This document shows, one piece after another, positions 42,662 to 52,456 of a DNA stretch of 64,000 nucleotides (position 1 is the stretch's first letter; every line of letters starts with the position of its first letter). The notes under the pieces are model-generated. The model ran no database searches. It worked only from the letters and a program-made list of their open reading frames with translations, and had not been told where the DNA came from. Made by a program: the position numbers and the translations under genes. Source of the DNA: Vitreoscilla sp. (GTDB taxonomy: Bacteria > Pseudomonadota > Gammaproteobacteria > Burkholderiales > Neisseriaceae); the NCBI GenBank assembly GCA_030150505.1, contig JASLFS010000074.1:31909-95908 (forward strand), given 5' to 3'.

Positions 42662-43939
42662 ATGAAGAGTTCGATGACTGGATTAATTAGCGAATTGCAA
42701 CAACGTGGCTTAATTGCCCAAACTACTGATGCTGAAGCTTTGCAAGCTTTATTAAACGAGCAAAAAATCGCTTTGTATTGTGGCTTTGACCCCACTGCGG
42801 ATAGTTTGCATATTGGTCATTTGTTACCAGTTTTGGCTTTGAAACGCTTTCAGCTACTAGGTCACACGCCAGTGGCATTGGTTGGCGGAGCAACCGGTAT
42901 GATTGGGGATCCAAGCTTTAAAGCAGCTGAGCGTAGTTTGAATAGTCCAGAAACTGTTGCTGGCTGGGTAGAAAAAATTCGTCAGCAATTAATGCCGTTT
43001 TTGTCTTTCGATGGCGATAATGCCGCTGTTATGGCCAACAATTTCGATTGGTTTGGTCAAATGAGTACTTTGGATTTCTTACGAGACATCGGTAAGCATT
43101 TTTCAGTGAATGCCATGATGAATAAAGAGTCAGTTAAACAGCGTTTAAATCGTGATGATGTTGGTATTTCATTTACAGAATTTGCATATAGCTTATTGCA
43201 AGCTTATGATTATTCACAATTAAATAAAAATCTAAATTGCCAATTGCAAATTGGTGGTTCGGATCAATGGGGCAATATTACAGCGGGTATTGATTTAACT
43301 CGTCGTTTAAATCAAAAATCTGTATTTGGTTTAACTTTGCCTTTAGTAACCAAAGCTGACGGCACTAAATTTGGTAAAACAGAAGGTGGCGCAATTTGGC
43401 TGGATGCGAAGAAAACATCACCATATCAATTCTATCAATTTTGGTTAAAAGTAGCTGATGCTGATGTGTATCGCTTCTTGAAATTCTTCACTTTCTTGAG
43501 CATCGAAGAAGTTGATGCCATTGAAGAAGCTGATAAAAATAGCGGTACAAAACCAGAAGCACAACGTATTTTGGCCGAAGAAGTAACTTCTTTGGTGCAT
43601 GGCAAAGAAGCATTGGCTGCTGCACAACGCATTTCTGCTAGTTTGTTTGCAGAGGATCAAAGTGATTTAACTGAGGCTGATTTTGAACAATTAGCTTTAG
43701 ATGGTTTGCCAAGCTTTGAAGTTTCTGGCGATTTAAATATCGTTCAAGCTTTGGTTCAAAGTGAGTTGGCTAAATCAAATAATGAAGCACGTACTTTCAT
43801 TAAGCAAGGTGCTGCTGTCTTAAATGGTAAAAAAGTGGACGATGCAGAATATGCATTGGGTCAAGATGATAAGCGTTTTGGGCAATATACTATTATTCGC
43901 CGTGGTAAACGCAACCATGCATTGCTAGTTTGGAAGTAA
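42662..43939 (+). CDS. tyrS: Tyrosyl-tRNA synthetase
   Basis: A 425-residue class I synthetase. The HIGH motif is in DSLHIGHLLP (about 48-57), the KMSKS-type loop is KFGKTEGG, and ALVGGATGMIGDPS contacts tyrosyl-adenylate. The C-terminal S4-like RNA-binding domain (about 355-425) includes EARTFIKQGAAVLNG. The start could also be ATG 42674. A terminator shared with pqiC follows. Confidence 0.96.
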   Translation: MKSSMTGLISELQQRGLIAQTTDAEALQALLNEQKIALYCGFDPTADSLHIGHLLPVLALKRFQLLGHTPVALVGGATGMIGDPSFKAAERSLNSPETVAGWVEKIRQQLMPFLSFDGDNAAVMANNFDWFGQMSTLDFLRDIGKHFSVNAMMNKESVKQRLNRDDVGISFTEFAYSLLQAYDYSQLNKNLNCQLQIGGSDQWGNITAGIDLTRRLNQKSVFGLTLPLVTKADGTKFGKTEGGAIWLDAKKTSPYQFYQFWLKVADADVYRFLKFFTFLSIEEVDAIEEADKNSGTKPEAQRILAEEVTSLVHGKEALAAAQRISASLFAEDQSDLTEADFEQLALDGLPSFEVSGDLNIVQALVQSELAKSNNEARTFIKQGAAVLNGKKVDDAEYALGQDDKRFGQYTIIRRGKRNHALLVWK

Positions 43940-43953
43940 GATTTAGCTAGATT

Positions 43954-43986
43954 AAAAAAAGCACAGCTTATGGCTGTGCTTTTTTA
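43954..43986. terminator. Bidirectional terminator between tyrS and pqiC
   Basis: An AAAAAAGCACAGC arm and its GCTGTGCTTTTTT complement around a short loop, lying between the convergent stops at 43939 and 43996. Confidence 0.88.
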
Positions 43987-43995
43987 TTTGGTTTT

Positions 43996-44544
43996 TTAGT
44001 AAGTTAATAATTCATTGGCTACTTGTGTTAAAGCATTGTCCATTGCATTGAGCATTGGTTGGTAGCCATCACCATTTTGTGCTTCTTTGATTGAGAAATT
44101 ATAACTTTTAACAATTTTTCCATTCAGTTGCCAATGGGCAAATCCATCTACAACAACATGGCCAGTATAGCTACCATAAAAATTTTGAATATAAATGGTT
44201 AATTTTTGGTTGCTTTGATTGTCATTGCCTGTATATCGATTTTGAGCACTGTATTGGTTCAACTTGTTTTGTAAGTTATTTTGCAGTGCAGTTTGGATGC
44301 TTTCCGCCCATATATTATTGGATGTAAATTGGATGGTATTGGGAGCTAATTCATATACGATGCTACTGCTTTGTAAGTAATCAGCTAAAACAACTTGCAT
44401 TTGAATGGCTGGTTTATTCAGTTGCTGATTCACTTTTTGTGTTGAATTTGGCAGCTTGTAATATTGTGTTGGAGTGCTTGCGCAGGCAGCCAGTAATATA
44501 CTGGTGCTGGCAACTAAGCTTATATTTTTAAGTAATTTTTTCAT
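43996..44544 (-). CDS. pqiC: PqiC lipoprotein
   Basis: A 182-residue lipoprotein (lipobox LAAC, Cys21) of the PqiABC lipid-transport system, which bridges inner and outer membranes. It has the ABC-auxiliary lipoprotein pattern PTQYYKLP near the start and FSIKEAQNGDGYQPMLNAMD near the end. In E. coli PqiC forms a ring at the outer membrane. The start is three bases after the pqiB stop, as in other pqi operons. Confidence 0.9.
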   Translation of the reverse strand: MKKLLKNISLVASTSILLAACASTPTQYYKLPNSTQKVNQQLNKPAIQMQVVLADYLQSSSIVYELAPNTIQFTSNNIWAESIQTALQNNLQNKLNQYSAQNRYTGNDNQSNQKLTIYIQNFYGSYTGHVVVDGFAHWQLNGKIVKSYNFSIKEAQNGDGYQPMLNAMDNALTQVANELLTY

Positions 44545-44547
44545 TTG

Positions 44548-46179
44548 TTATTGACCTTTCCCTTTTGGCGTGGGGTCATTATTTTTCTTATTGAAAATTA
44601 ATGCATTGGGTTTTTCATTTAAAGTACGAATAACAGGATCAACTTGTTTAATCGTTTGATTAATATTCTGTAAGGTACTTTGTATTTCTTGATAAGCAGG
44701 AGATTCAGGAGAAACGCCAGCTAATGTTTGCTGTAAAGATTGCAATGTTTTAGTTAACTCATTTGGCAATCCTTGAGTGGATGCTTGACCTGTTAATTGG
44801 TTAACATTTTTAAGCGTTTGACGAAGTTCACTTAAGCTGCCATTTAGCTCAGTCACCGTGCCATTCAAATCCAATTGATTTATTTTTAATAAAACATTAT
44901 TTAATTGTTTTAGCGTATTATCCATGCCAGATATGCGCGTGCCAATGACCATATTTCCATTGTATACATTGGCTGGTTTCTTAATAACATCAGCCGTTTC
45001 ATCATCCACTAAATCAATGAATAATGAGCCTGTTAAAATGCTACTGCTGGATAAGGTTGCTGCCAATCCTTTGTGTATTGCATTTTGAATACGTTGTTGC
45101 CATTCTTCTTTGCTTAATGGATCGCTCTCGCCTTCGATAAGTGTTGGCTCAATTCTAAATAGTACAGGCATGAGTTTGCTGGTTAATAAATCACGTTGTT
45201 CATTTTTTATAAAATAAGGTGACTGTACAACTCGACCAATAGATAGGCCTTTGTATTCAACACTGGCTCCTGGTTTTAATGTTCCAATGGCTTGGTCAAA
45301 AAAGGCTACGACATAGATAGAGCGTGAAGTAGGTTGGTCAGGGATTTCTGCTTGGCTAGGATAAATAGTAAATGACGACCCAACCTTAATAGGCTTGCCT
45401 TTACCTAAATGTTTGGGTTCAGCAAAAGCAATGGAGCCACCGAGAACAGATGATAATGGACCAGCATCAATTTTAAAGCCTTGTGAATTGGCTTGAATAT
45501 CTAAACCTGATTTGATCCAAAACTGGACATTTTCACCAAGTAAGTCATCATTGGGGCTAGAAACGAAAACTTGATATTCAACGATTTTTGTTTTCGGATC
45601 AAAGTGAGAGCGTTCAACTTGTCCTACTTGAAAATCTTCATACATAACAGGGCTACCAACTGCTAATAGTCGATCGTTTCTTCCTGTTAGGCGCAGGCGT
45701 GTACCTGCGGAATCATGTGCTAAAGGAGGAACATCAGCAAGGGCGAATTTTTTTTCGTCTTGTTCTGCTTTCCCTGGAAATAATTCAATATATACACCAG
45801 AAACCAAGGTATTCAATCCAGATACACCATCTTGATTAATCCGTGGTTTAACAAGCCAAAAGACAGTATCTTGTTTTAGAAGATCTTTGGCACTAGCAGA
45901 TAGTTTTGCTGTTAATTCAACACCATTGTTTTCTTTGTTAATTTTTATTTCTGTAATGCGACCAATATCAACACTTAAGAATTTAATAGGTGTTTTATTG
46001 GCCTCAATACCATCTGCATTTTGCACCGTTAATGTCACGGTTGGTCCTGATTGACGAACTTCATTGATGAGTAACCAAACGCCTGATAGTAAGGCTAAAA
46101 TAGGTATTAGCCATACTACTGAAAAAAGCTTGGTGGGCTTTTTGTTTGCGATGAGAGGTGTGTTTGTGGAAGGGCTCAT
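44548..46179 (-). CDS. pqiB: PqiB, MCE-domain tunnel protein
   Basis: A 543-residue protein with one N-terminal membrane helix (about 18-36), three MCE domains (starting near 45, 160 and 285) and a long C-terminal helix that in E. coli forms a tube across the periplasm. Recurring LFPGK, VGSPVMYEDFQVGQV and KGLSIGRV are the MCE turns. Its ATG overlaps the pqiA stop by four bases. Lipid traffic between membranes is the expected role. Confidence 0.93.
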   Translation of the reverse strand: MSPSTNTPLIANKKPTKLFSVVWLIPILALLSGVWLLINEVRQSGPTVTLTVQNADGIEANKTPIKFLSVDIGRITEIKINKENNGVELTAKLSASAKDLLKQDTVFWLVKPRINQDGVSGLNTLVSGVYIELFPGKAEQDEKKFALADVPPLAHDSAGTRLRLTGRNDRLLAVGSPVMYEDFQVGQVERSHFDPKTKIVEYQVFVSSPNDDLLGENVQFWIKSGLDIQANSQGFKIDAGPLSSVLGGSIAFAEPKHLGKGKPIKVGSSFTIYPSQAEIPDQPTSRSIYVVAFFDQAIGTLKPGASVEYKGLSIGRVVQSPYFIKNEQRDLLTSKLMPVLFRIEPTLIEGESDPLSKEEWQQRIQNAIHKGLAATLSSSSILTGSLFIDLVDDETADVIKKPANVYNGNMVIGTRISGMDNTLKQLNNVLLKINQLDLNGTVTELNGSLSELRQTLKNVNQLTGQASTQGLPNELTKTLQSLQQTLAGVSPESPAYQEIQSTLQNINQTIKQVDPVIRTLNEKPNALIFNKKNNDPTPKGKGQ

Positions 46180-47489
46180 TTTTTTATAGGCTCCAGTTTA
46201 TTTTGTTGTTCTTGTTCATATTTGTCCCATAATAATCTTGTATCGAAACAATTGGCAGATAGCATGGTGAGAATAACGACCCAAAGAAAATATACCGTTG
46301 CTGAACCGGGCATAACATTTGCTAAAGGTGTTGCAAATGACGACATTAATATAATAATAACAAAAACATCAATCATCGACCAACGGCCAACCAATTCGAC
46401 TGCGTGATACAGCTTACTAAGTATGAGAGGTGAGGCTAAAAGCTTGTACCGTGCGCTAAAAATGAGTATATACATTGAAATAATCTTAGCAATTGGTACA
46501 AAAATACTGGCTGTAAAAATGATTCCAGCAACGAAATAATCATGATCTTCCCACATGAGCACAATGCCATCAAAAATGGTGCTATTTAAGTTGCCTGCAA
46601 TGACACTGGATGTCACCATGATAGGTAGAATGTTAGCTGGTATATACAAGATTGTGGCTGCAATCAATAACGATGTCGCCCATTCTAGGCTGCGTGGTTT
46701 TCTTTTGTGAATTTTACTGTTACAGATTTGGCAGTGAGTTAAGTGTTTAGGCTGATAAAAATAGCATTCAACACAGCTAATCATATTATTGCTATTTTTT
46801 TCAAAATTTGGATTGTGTTTTGAAATGCTGGCTAACTTAGCATAGAGCCAATGTTGTGGGCTGTGTAAATTAATTCGTGTGATAATTAGCATCACAGAAA
46901 ATATAAATAGAAATGCTGCATGAAATGAAATGCTTGCCATTGCTTGAATCTTAACTAAAGCGACAACGCCAGCAATAAAAAATACATCATGCATCATCCA
47001 TGGACGAGCAAGAATGCAAATTTTTGTTGCCATTTGTAAAGTGGGGCTTGGCCGCTTGATTATTAAGGAAATAAAGATTTTTAGATTTAATATAGCAAAT
47101 GCAAAGGGTAGACCAAAAATCATTAAAAACATAACAATGGAAATAATTTTAAAATCTTTTTGCCAGAGGTTTTTAATCATTTCTGGCATGGTTAAAACTT
47201 GTTCTGGACCAACAATGCTAACGCTCATGTAGTTTGCTAACAGAATCCAAGCCAGTAAGATAATAACTGTTAGAGCATAAGCGATAGGAAAGTGAAATGG
47301 ATTTCTCTCGACATGTACTAAACCATAGCCGCAACGAGGGCAGTCCGCCTTTTCGCCTTGGACTAGATCGGGCAGGGTAACAGAGCTTGCACAGCAGGGG
47401 CACGCTATGTCATGGGATGGTAAGGCCGCTTGATTCAAATTTCGTTTAATACGGTACCAGCGATGCCAAATAGTAATCGTTTTTTTCAT
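46176..47489 (-). CDS. pqiA: PqiA inner-membrane protein
   Basis: A 437-residue membrane protein of two PqiA domains with about eight helices. It has two zinc-ribbon-like Cys clusters, CPCCAS...CPRCG at about 32-60 and CVECYFY...CQIC in the middle loop. The ATG at 47489 is preferred over a GTG two codons upstream. It is the first gene of pqiABC and would anchor PqiB at the inner membrane. Confidence 0.92.
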   Translation of the reverse strand: MKKTITIWHRWYRIKRNLNQAALPSHDIACPCCASSVTLPDLVQGEKADCPRCGYGLVHVERNPFHFPIAYALTVIILLAWILLANYMSVSIVGPEQVLTMPEMIKNLWQKDFKIISIVMFLMIFGLPFAFAILNLKIFISLIIKRPSPTLQMATKICILARPWMMHDVFFIAGVVALVKIQAMASISFHAAFLFIFSVMLIITRINLHSPQHWLYAKLASISKHNPNFEKNSNNMISCVECYFYQPKHLTHCQICNSKIHKRKPRSLEWATSLLIAATILYIPANILPIMVTSSVIAGNLNSTIFDGIVLMWEDHDYFVAGIIFTASIFVPIAKIISMYILIFSARYKLLASPLILSKLYHAVELVGRWSMIDVFVIIILMSSFATPLANVMPGSATVYFLWVVILTMLSANCFDTRLLWDKYEQEQQNKLEPIKK

Positions 47490-47527
47490 CTGCACATAAT
47501 TAATTGAGTACTATTGGTTTATAACAC

Positions 47528-47561
47528 AAAAGCTGTCTAAAGGCTTGTTTAGACAGCTTTT
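47528..47561 (-). terminator. leuB terminator
   Basis: AAAAGCTGTCTAAA and TTTAGACAGCTTTT make a perfect 14-bp stem with a six-base loop, 22 bp after the leuB stop on the minus strand, between leuB and pqiA. Confidence 0.88.
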
Positions 47562-47582
47562 CAAACACAAAATTACACTTGA

Positions 47583-48659
47583 TTAGGCAGTTAATGCTTT
47601 GATGACTTCATCACCCATTGCTTTGCAGCCAACAAGGTTCATATTTTCTTCATAAATATCAGCTGTTCTATAGCCTTTTTCCAATACTGTTTTAACAGCA
47701 TTTTCTACTTTCTTAGCAGCTTCTTCGGCATTCAAGCTATAACGAAGTAGCATGGCAGCGGATAAGATTGTTGCTAAAGGATTGGCTTTATCTTGGCCAG
47801 CAATATCAGGAGCAGAGCCATGCGATGGTTCGTATAAGCCTTTACCTGTTTCATTCAGAGAAGCAGAAGGTAGCATGCCGATTGAACCAGTTAGCATTGA
47901 AGCTTGGTCTGATAAAATATCGCCAAAAATATTACCAGTAACCATAACGTCAAATTGTTTTGGTGCACGCACCAATTGCATTGCGGCATTATCAACATAC
48001 ATATGTGTTAGCTCAACATCAGGATATTCTTTGCTAATTTCAATCATGATTTGTTTCCAAAGTTCAGTTGTCTCTAGAACATTGGCCTTATCAACAGAGC
48101 AAAGTTTTTTATTGCGCTTTTGTGCTGTTTTAAATGCGATATGAGCAATTCTGCGAATTTCACTTTCTTCGTATCGCATTGTGTTAATACCAACACGCTC
48201 ACCATTTTCATTGGTGCTAATGCCTCTAGGTTCACCAAAGTAAATATCACCTGTTAATTCACGAATAATCATAATGTCCAACCCTGCAACCACTTCAGGT
48301 TTGAGAGTTGAAGCATTGGCTAATTCTTCATATAAAACAGCAGGGCGTAGGTTAGCAAATAAATTTAAATCTTTTCTAATTGCTAGTAAACCGCGTTCTG
48401 GGCGTAATGCTCGTTCAATATTATCGTATTTAGGAGCTCCAACTGCCCCTAATAAAACAGCATCAGCTTCTCTGGCTAGTTTTTGTGTTTGCTCTGGGTA
48501 AGGAGAACCATGCTCATCATAAGCTGATCCACCTAATGCTGCATATTCAAAAGAAAAGCCTAATTCAGATTGAAATACTTCTAGCACTCTAACTGCTTGA
48601 GCGATAATTTCAGGGCCAATGCCATCTCCAGGTAAAACAGCTATTTTTTTCATTGTCAT
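47583..48659 (-). CDS. leuB: 3-isopropylmalate dehydrogenase
   Basis: A 358-residue NAD-dependent enzyme of leucine synthesis. The start KKIAVLPGDGIGPEI, the substrate loop RPERGLLAIRK, the Asp-rich NIFGDILSDQASML and HGSAPDIAGQDKANP are intact. ATG 48659 or 48653 could be used. It is the last gene of leuC-ecn-leuD-leuB. Confidence 0.97.
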   Translation of the reverse strand: MTMKKIAVLPGDGIGPEIIAQAVRVLEVFQSELGFSFEYAALGGSAYDEHGSPYPEQTQKLAREADAVLLGAVGAPKYDNIERALRPERGLLAIRKDLNLFANLRPAVLYEELANASTLKPEVVAGLDIMIIRELTGDIYFGEPRGISTNENGERVGINTMRYEESEIRRIAHIAFKTAQKRNKKLCSVDKANVLETTELWKQIMIEISKEYPDVELTHMYVDNAAMQLVRAPKQFDVMVTGNIFGDILSDQASMLTGSIGMLPSASLNETGKGLYEPSHGSAPDIAGQDKANPLATILSAAMLLRYSLNAEEAAKKVENAVKTVLEKGYRTADIYEENMNLVGCKAMGDEVIKALTA

Positions 48660-48679
48660 ATTTCTTCTTTAATTTTAAC

Positions 48680-49321
48680 TTAATTATTGAATAACCACGG
48701 TTGGTTGGCTTTATGCTGCTGTTCGAATAATTTAATATCTTCTGTGTAAGCAAGGGTTAAGCCGATTTCATCTAATCCATTTAGCAAGCAATGTTTTCTA
48801 TGTTCTGTAATATCAAACGTATAAACATCATTATTTGGTGTGGTAACTGTTTGCTGTTTTAAATCAATGGTTAAAAAGTAATTTTCCTGATCTTCAACTG
48901 CTTTAAATAGAGAATCGACTATTTTTTCGTCTAGTACGATAGGTAGCAAGCCATTTTTATAGCAATTATTAAAGAAGATATCAGCAAAGCTTGGGGCAAT
49001 AATAGCTCTAAAGCCATAATCATCTAACGCCCAAGGAGCATGCTCACGGCTAGAGCCGCAACCAAAGTTTTTACGCGTTAATAAGATTTGGGCATTTTGA
49101 TAGCGAGGTTGGTTTAGGCTGAAATCAGGATTAAGTGGACGATTTTGATTATCCATACCAGGTTCGCCATGATCTAGGTAGCGCCATTCATCAAAACAAT
49201 TTGGACCGAAGCCTGTTCTTTTAATCGATTTTAGAAATTGTTTTGGGATAATTGCATCCGTATCAACGTTTGCTCTGTCTAGCGGAGCCACAATAGCTTT
49301 AAGTTCGGTAAAAGCTCTCAT
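48680..49321 (-). CDS. leuD: 3-isopropylmalate dehydratase, small subunit
   Basis: A 213-residue small subunit with DRANVDTDAIIPKQFLK, FGCGSSREHAPWAL and IIAPSFADIFFNNCYKNG. It pairs with LeuC to isomerise isopropylmalate through a 4Fe-4S cluster held by LeuC. ATG 49321 is the family start. It follows the entericidin gene. Confidence 0.97.
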   Translation of the reverse strand: MRAFTELKAIVAPLDRANVDTDAIIPKQFLKSIKRTGFGPNCFDEWRYLDHGEPGMDNQNRPLNPDFSLNQPRYQNAQILLTRKNFGCGSSREHAPWALDDYGFRAIIAPSFADIFFNNCYKNGLLPIVLDEKIVDSLFKAVEDQENYFLTIDLKQQTVTTPNNDVYTFDITEHRKHCLLNGLDEIGLTLAYTEDIKLFEQQHKANQPWLFNN

Positions 49322-49387
49322 TTTTATACCTATATACAATACTTAATGTTCATGGAAGATACTATTATTTATTATGCCAATAATATC

Positions 49388-49513
49388 TTATCTATCTGCT
49401 GCATTTTCAATGGCTTGGCCGCCTCTTTGTATGTCTTTTCCTGCTCCTGCAATGGTATTGCAGCCTGTTAAAAAGAATGAAACAGCCATAATTAAAGCGG
49501 TAATTTTTTTCAT
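49388..49513 (-). CDS. Entericidin-family small lipoprotein
   Basis: A 41-residue lipoprotein read from ATG 49513 to TAA 49388: a signal stretch (MKKITALIMAVSFFLTGC, lipobox LTGC, Cys18), then NTIAGAGKDIQRGGQAIENA, the EcnA/EcnB pattern of a short amphipathic helix. In E. coli EcnAB form an antidote/toxin-like pair; single copies are common in Betaproteobacteria inside leuC-leuD, as here. The strand and spacing fit cotranscription with the leu genes. Its role here is unknown. Confidence 0.85.
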   Translation of the reverse strand: MKKITALIMAVSFFLTGCNTIAGAGKDIQRGGQAIENAADR

Positions 49514-49570
49514 TTGAATGTTCCTTAGTAGAGTATGAACATATTTAATAAAACAGATGTATTTTAATGA

Positions 49571-50989
49571 TTACATTGTACAAATATCTGTGAAATAACC
49601 AGTAATTCCAGCTGCAGCTGCCATAGCAGGGCTAACTAAATGAGTTCGACCACCATTACCTTGGCGACCTTCAAAGTTGCGGTTGGATGTGGATGCACAG
49701 CGTTCACCAGCTTCTAATTTATCCGCATTCATTGCTAAACACATAGAACAACCTGGTTCTCTCCATTCAAAACCAGCATCAATAAAGATTTTATCTAAGC
49801 CTTCTTGTTCTGCTTGTTCTTTTACTAAGCCTGATCCTGGTACAACCATTACATATTTTACAGATTCAGATTTTTTCTTACCTTTGGCCACAGTTGCAGC
49901 TTCTCTTAAATCTTCGATTCGGCTATTGGTGCATGAGCCAATAAAAACAACATCAACAGGAATATCTGTGATGGGAGTATTGGCAGTTAAGCCCATATAG
50001 TGTAGAGCGCGTTGAATGCTTTCTTTTTTAACTGGGTCTGTTTCAGTATCTGGATTGGGTACGTTACCGTGAACATCCAATACCATTTCTGGCGAGGTTC
50101 CCCAGGTAACTTGGGGTTTGATGTCTTCTGCATTAAATTGATAAGTTTTATCAAATTGCGCATCTTCATCAGAAGTTAAGGTTGCCCAGTATTCTGCTGC
50201 TTTATTCCATGCGTCACCTTTTGGAGCAAAAGGACGATCTTTAACATAATCAATTGTTTTTTGGTCAACAGCGACTAATCCCGATCTCGCGCCAGCTTCA
50301 ATGGCCATGTTGCATAAGGTCATTCGACCTTCCATGCTTAAGCTTCGGATTGCATCTCCTGCAAACTCAATTGCATATCCTGTACCGCCAGCAGTGCCAA
50401 TTTGTCCAATGATATACAAAGCAACATCTTTTGCTGTGACATGACTGCCTAATTGACCGTTAACATTAATCAGCATTGATTTGGATTTTTTAGCTGTAAT
50501 ACATTGAGTTGCCATGACATGTTCGACTTCTGATGTGCCTATGCCATGAGCTAGTGCACCAAAGGCACCATGTGTTGATGTATGAGAGTCACCACAAACA
50601 ACGGTCATGCCCGGTAAAGTGGCACCTTGTTCTGGTCCCATGACGTGAACAATACCTTGACCTTTGTCTTTGAAAGGAAAATAAGCTAGAGAACCAAAGG
50701 ATTGGATATTATTATCCAAAGTATCAACTTGTAATTTTGAGATTGGGTCAAGAATACCCTTGTCCCAGTCAGTCGTTGGTGTGTTGTGATCTGCGGTTGC
50801 GACAATACTGTCTTTTCTCCACAATGGTCGATTATTCATTTTTAAGCCTTCAAATGCTTGCGGGCTTGTCACTTCATGAACCAAATGTCGATCAATGTAA
50901 AGTAAAACAGTTCCATCTTCTTCTTCGCGGACTACATGAGAATTCCAAAGTTTATCGTATAGTGTTTGTGCTGACATATTATTCGCCAT
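49571..50989 (-). CDS. leuC: 3-isopropylmalate dehydratase, large subunit
   Basis: A 472-residue aconitase-family subunit. VVCGDSHTSTHGAFGALAHGIGTSEVEHV, the cluster Cys in FIGSCTNSR and the CSMCLAMN pair that together ligate the 4Fe-4S cluster are present. The ATG at 50989 or 50977 may be used; neither has a strong ribosome binding site. It is the first gene of the leu run. A palindrome at 51119-51141 may control it. Confidence 0.96.
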   Translation of the reverse strand: MANNMSAQTLYDKLWNSHVVREEEDGTVLLYIDRHLVHEVTSPQAFEGLKMNNRPLWRKDSIVATADHNTPTTDWDKGILDPISKLQVDTLDNNIQSFGSLAYFPFKDKGQGIVHVMGPEQGATLPGMTVVCGDSHTSTHGAFGALAHGIGTSEVEHVMATQCITAKKSKSMLINVNGQLGSHVTAKDVALYIIGQIGTAGGTGYAIEFAGDAIRSLSMEGRMTLCNMAIEAGARSGLVAVDQKTIDYVKDRPFAPKGDAWNKAAEYWATLTSDEDAQFDKTYQFNAEDIKPQVTWGTSPEMVLDVHGNVPNPDTETDPVKKESIQRALHYMGLTANTPITDIPVDVVFIGSCTNSRIEDLREAATVAKGKKKSESVKYVMVVPGSGLVKEQAEQEGLDKIFIDAGFEWREPGCSMCLAMNADKLEAGERCASTSNRNFEGRQGNGGRTHLVSPAMAAAAGITGYFTDICTM

Positions 50990-51118
50990 TGTTATTATTT
51001 AGAATGAATACAGTACATATATAGTATGTGTTGTTTATTACAATAGCAAGTAGATTTTGTCCAAAAATGTGGTTTTGTTGTCTGTTTTTGTTATTTTTGC
51101 ATATTGAATAAAATTATA

Positions 51119-51141
51119 GACAATATTTTATACATATTGTC
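51119..51141. promoter_or_regulatory. Candidate operator upstream of leuC
   Basis: GACAATAT and ATATTGTC are exact inverted repeats separated by seven bases. On the minus strand the site overlaps promoter-like hexamers (TTGGAC, TATAAT) about 130-150 bp before leuC. The regulator is unknown. Confidence 0.4.
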
Positions 51142-51168
51142 CAATTTATTTTTTTGGATAGATAGATT

Positions 51169-51206
51169 AAAAAAATCGCCTATGTGGAAACATAGACGAT
51201 TTTTAT
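51169..51206 (-). terminator. Terminator of the PBP7-type gene
   Basis: AAAAATCGCCTATG and CATAGACGATTTTT pair with one mismatch around a six-base loop, 22 bp after the stop at 51228 on the minus strand. Confidence 0.8.
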
Positions 51207-51227
51207 ATGATTATATGTATATGTGCG

Positions 51228-52175
51228 TTATAACGACTTTTGACCCATCCATGAACGAATATTTCGTGCATCGTTTGCACGAGTTAACGAGGTAGGAGAG
51301 TTCAGTAATACGATGGTGATTGGCTCACCTTGAATGTTGGCGCTAACAACCATTGAACGACCAGATTCTCGAATATAGCCTGTTTTTTGTAAATCAATAT
51401 TCCAAGTTCCTTCACGAACCAGCATATTAGAATTACCATATTTTTCTGTTTTACCACGAGATGTGACAACGCTACCTGATTGAGCTGTACTGTGGTATTT
51501 AATTTGCGGATAGTTTTTCGCATATTTAACCAGTAAAGCTAAGTCATTGGCTGTTGATACATTTCTAGGATCAAGACCAGTTGGGTCGTAAAACTTAGTT
51601 TGGCTCATACCTAGGCTAGCTACTTTTTGATTCATTTGATTAATGAATGCCGATAAGCCACCTGGATAGGATCTAGCCATAGCATGGATAGCACGATTTT
51701 CGCTACTCATTAAACCAATATGGAAAAGCTCCCCACGGGTTAAAGTAGTTCCTACTGATAAGCGACTTGATGTGCCTTTTAAGCGGTCAATTTCAGCATC
51801 TGTAATCGTTATCATTTCATTCATATTTGGATTCGAATCCAATATCACCATTGCACTAACCAGTTTACTAATTGATGCAATTGAGCGTACGGAGTGAACA
51901 TTTTTTTGGTACAAAATTTCACCTGTTCGGCTATTTAAAATTAAAGCTGACTGTGATGAAAGTTGTAAGTTATTAAAAGCTGCAGCTGCGTCATTGTCGC
52001 TAAATGACTCAGCTAAGCGTCCAAGAGGATCTTGTTGGGCGCTGTAATTTTGATCGAGAAACTGTCCTAGTACATCTATATCATCAGCATGGCTTGTCGA
52101 TGCAATCGATAGCATGAAGCTTAGACCTAAGGCCATGACTGTTTTAAATCGATGAGGTTTTTGTTGTTTTGTCAT
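51228..52175 (-). CDS. pbpG: D-alanyl-D-alanine endopeptidase, PBP7/8 type
   Basis: A 315-residue periplasmic peptidoglycan hydrolase. A signal peptide (cleavage after SHA, about residue 30) is followed by the serine DD-peptidase motifs SISK (Ser101), SENRA and KTG in LQKTGYIRESGR. It cuts peptide cross-links. ATG 52175 has AAGGGACTGAG upstream. It lacks the C-terminal amphipathic helix of DacA-type enzymes, which favours PbpG. Confidence 0.92.
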   Translation of the reverse strand: MTKQQKPHRFKTVMALGLSFMLSIASTSHADDIDVLGQFLDQNYSAQQDPLGRLAESFSDNDAAAAFNNLQLSSQSALILNSRTGEILYQKNVHSVRSIASISKLVSAMVILDSNPNMNEMITITDAEIDRLKGTSSRLSVGTTLTRGELFHIGLMSSENRAIHAMARSYPGGLSAFINQMNQKVASLGMSQTKFYDPTGLDPRNVSTANDLALLVKYAKNYPQIKYHSTAQSGSVVTSRGKTEKYGNSNMLVREGTWNIDLQKTGYIRESGRSMVVSANIQGEPITIVLLNSPTSLTRANDARNIRSWMGQKSL

Positions 52176-52456
52176 TCTCAGTCCCTTGTTTAATCGGCAC
52201 AAGTGTAATTTGTGGTGAAGTTATATGGTTTTATTTGCAAGTATACTTATAAAACACAGATGTAAACTCTATTAGTTTAACTTAAAGATGCGTGCTTGAA
52301 TGTTTAAATTTGTAAATATAATTGGTTGGTATTGGGCATTAAATGTAAATTTATTATTTTATTGTCGTAATATGATGAATAAAAAGTGCTAGTATAAAGC
52401 TTATTGATTTCCTGACTAAGTATAATAATAGCACGTGATTAAAGGTATATAAAATA

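Noticed and set aside
51104..51295. 63-codon plus-strand frame near leuC
   Set aside because: It overlaps the terminator and the 3' end of the PBP7-type gene in antisense, without a ribosome binding site.
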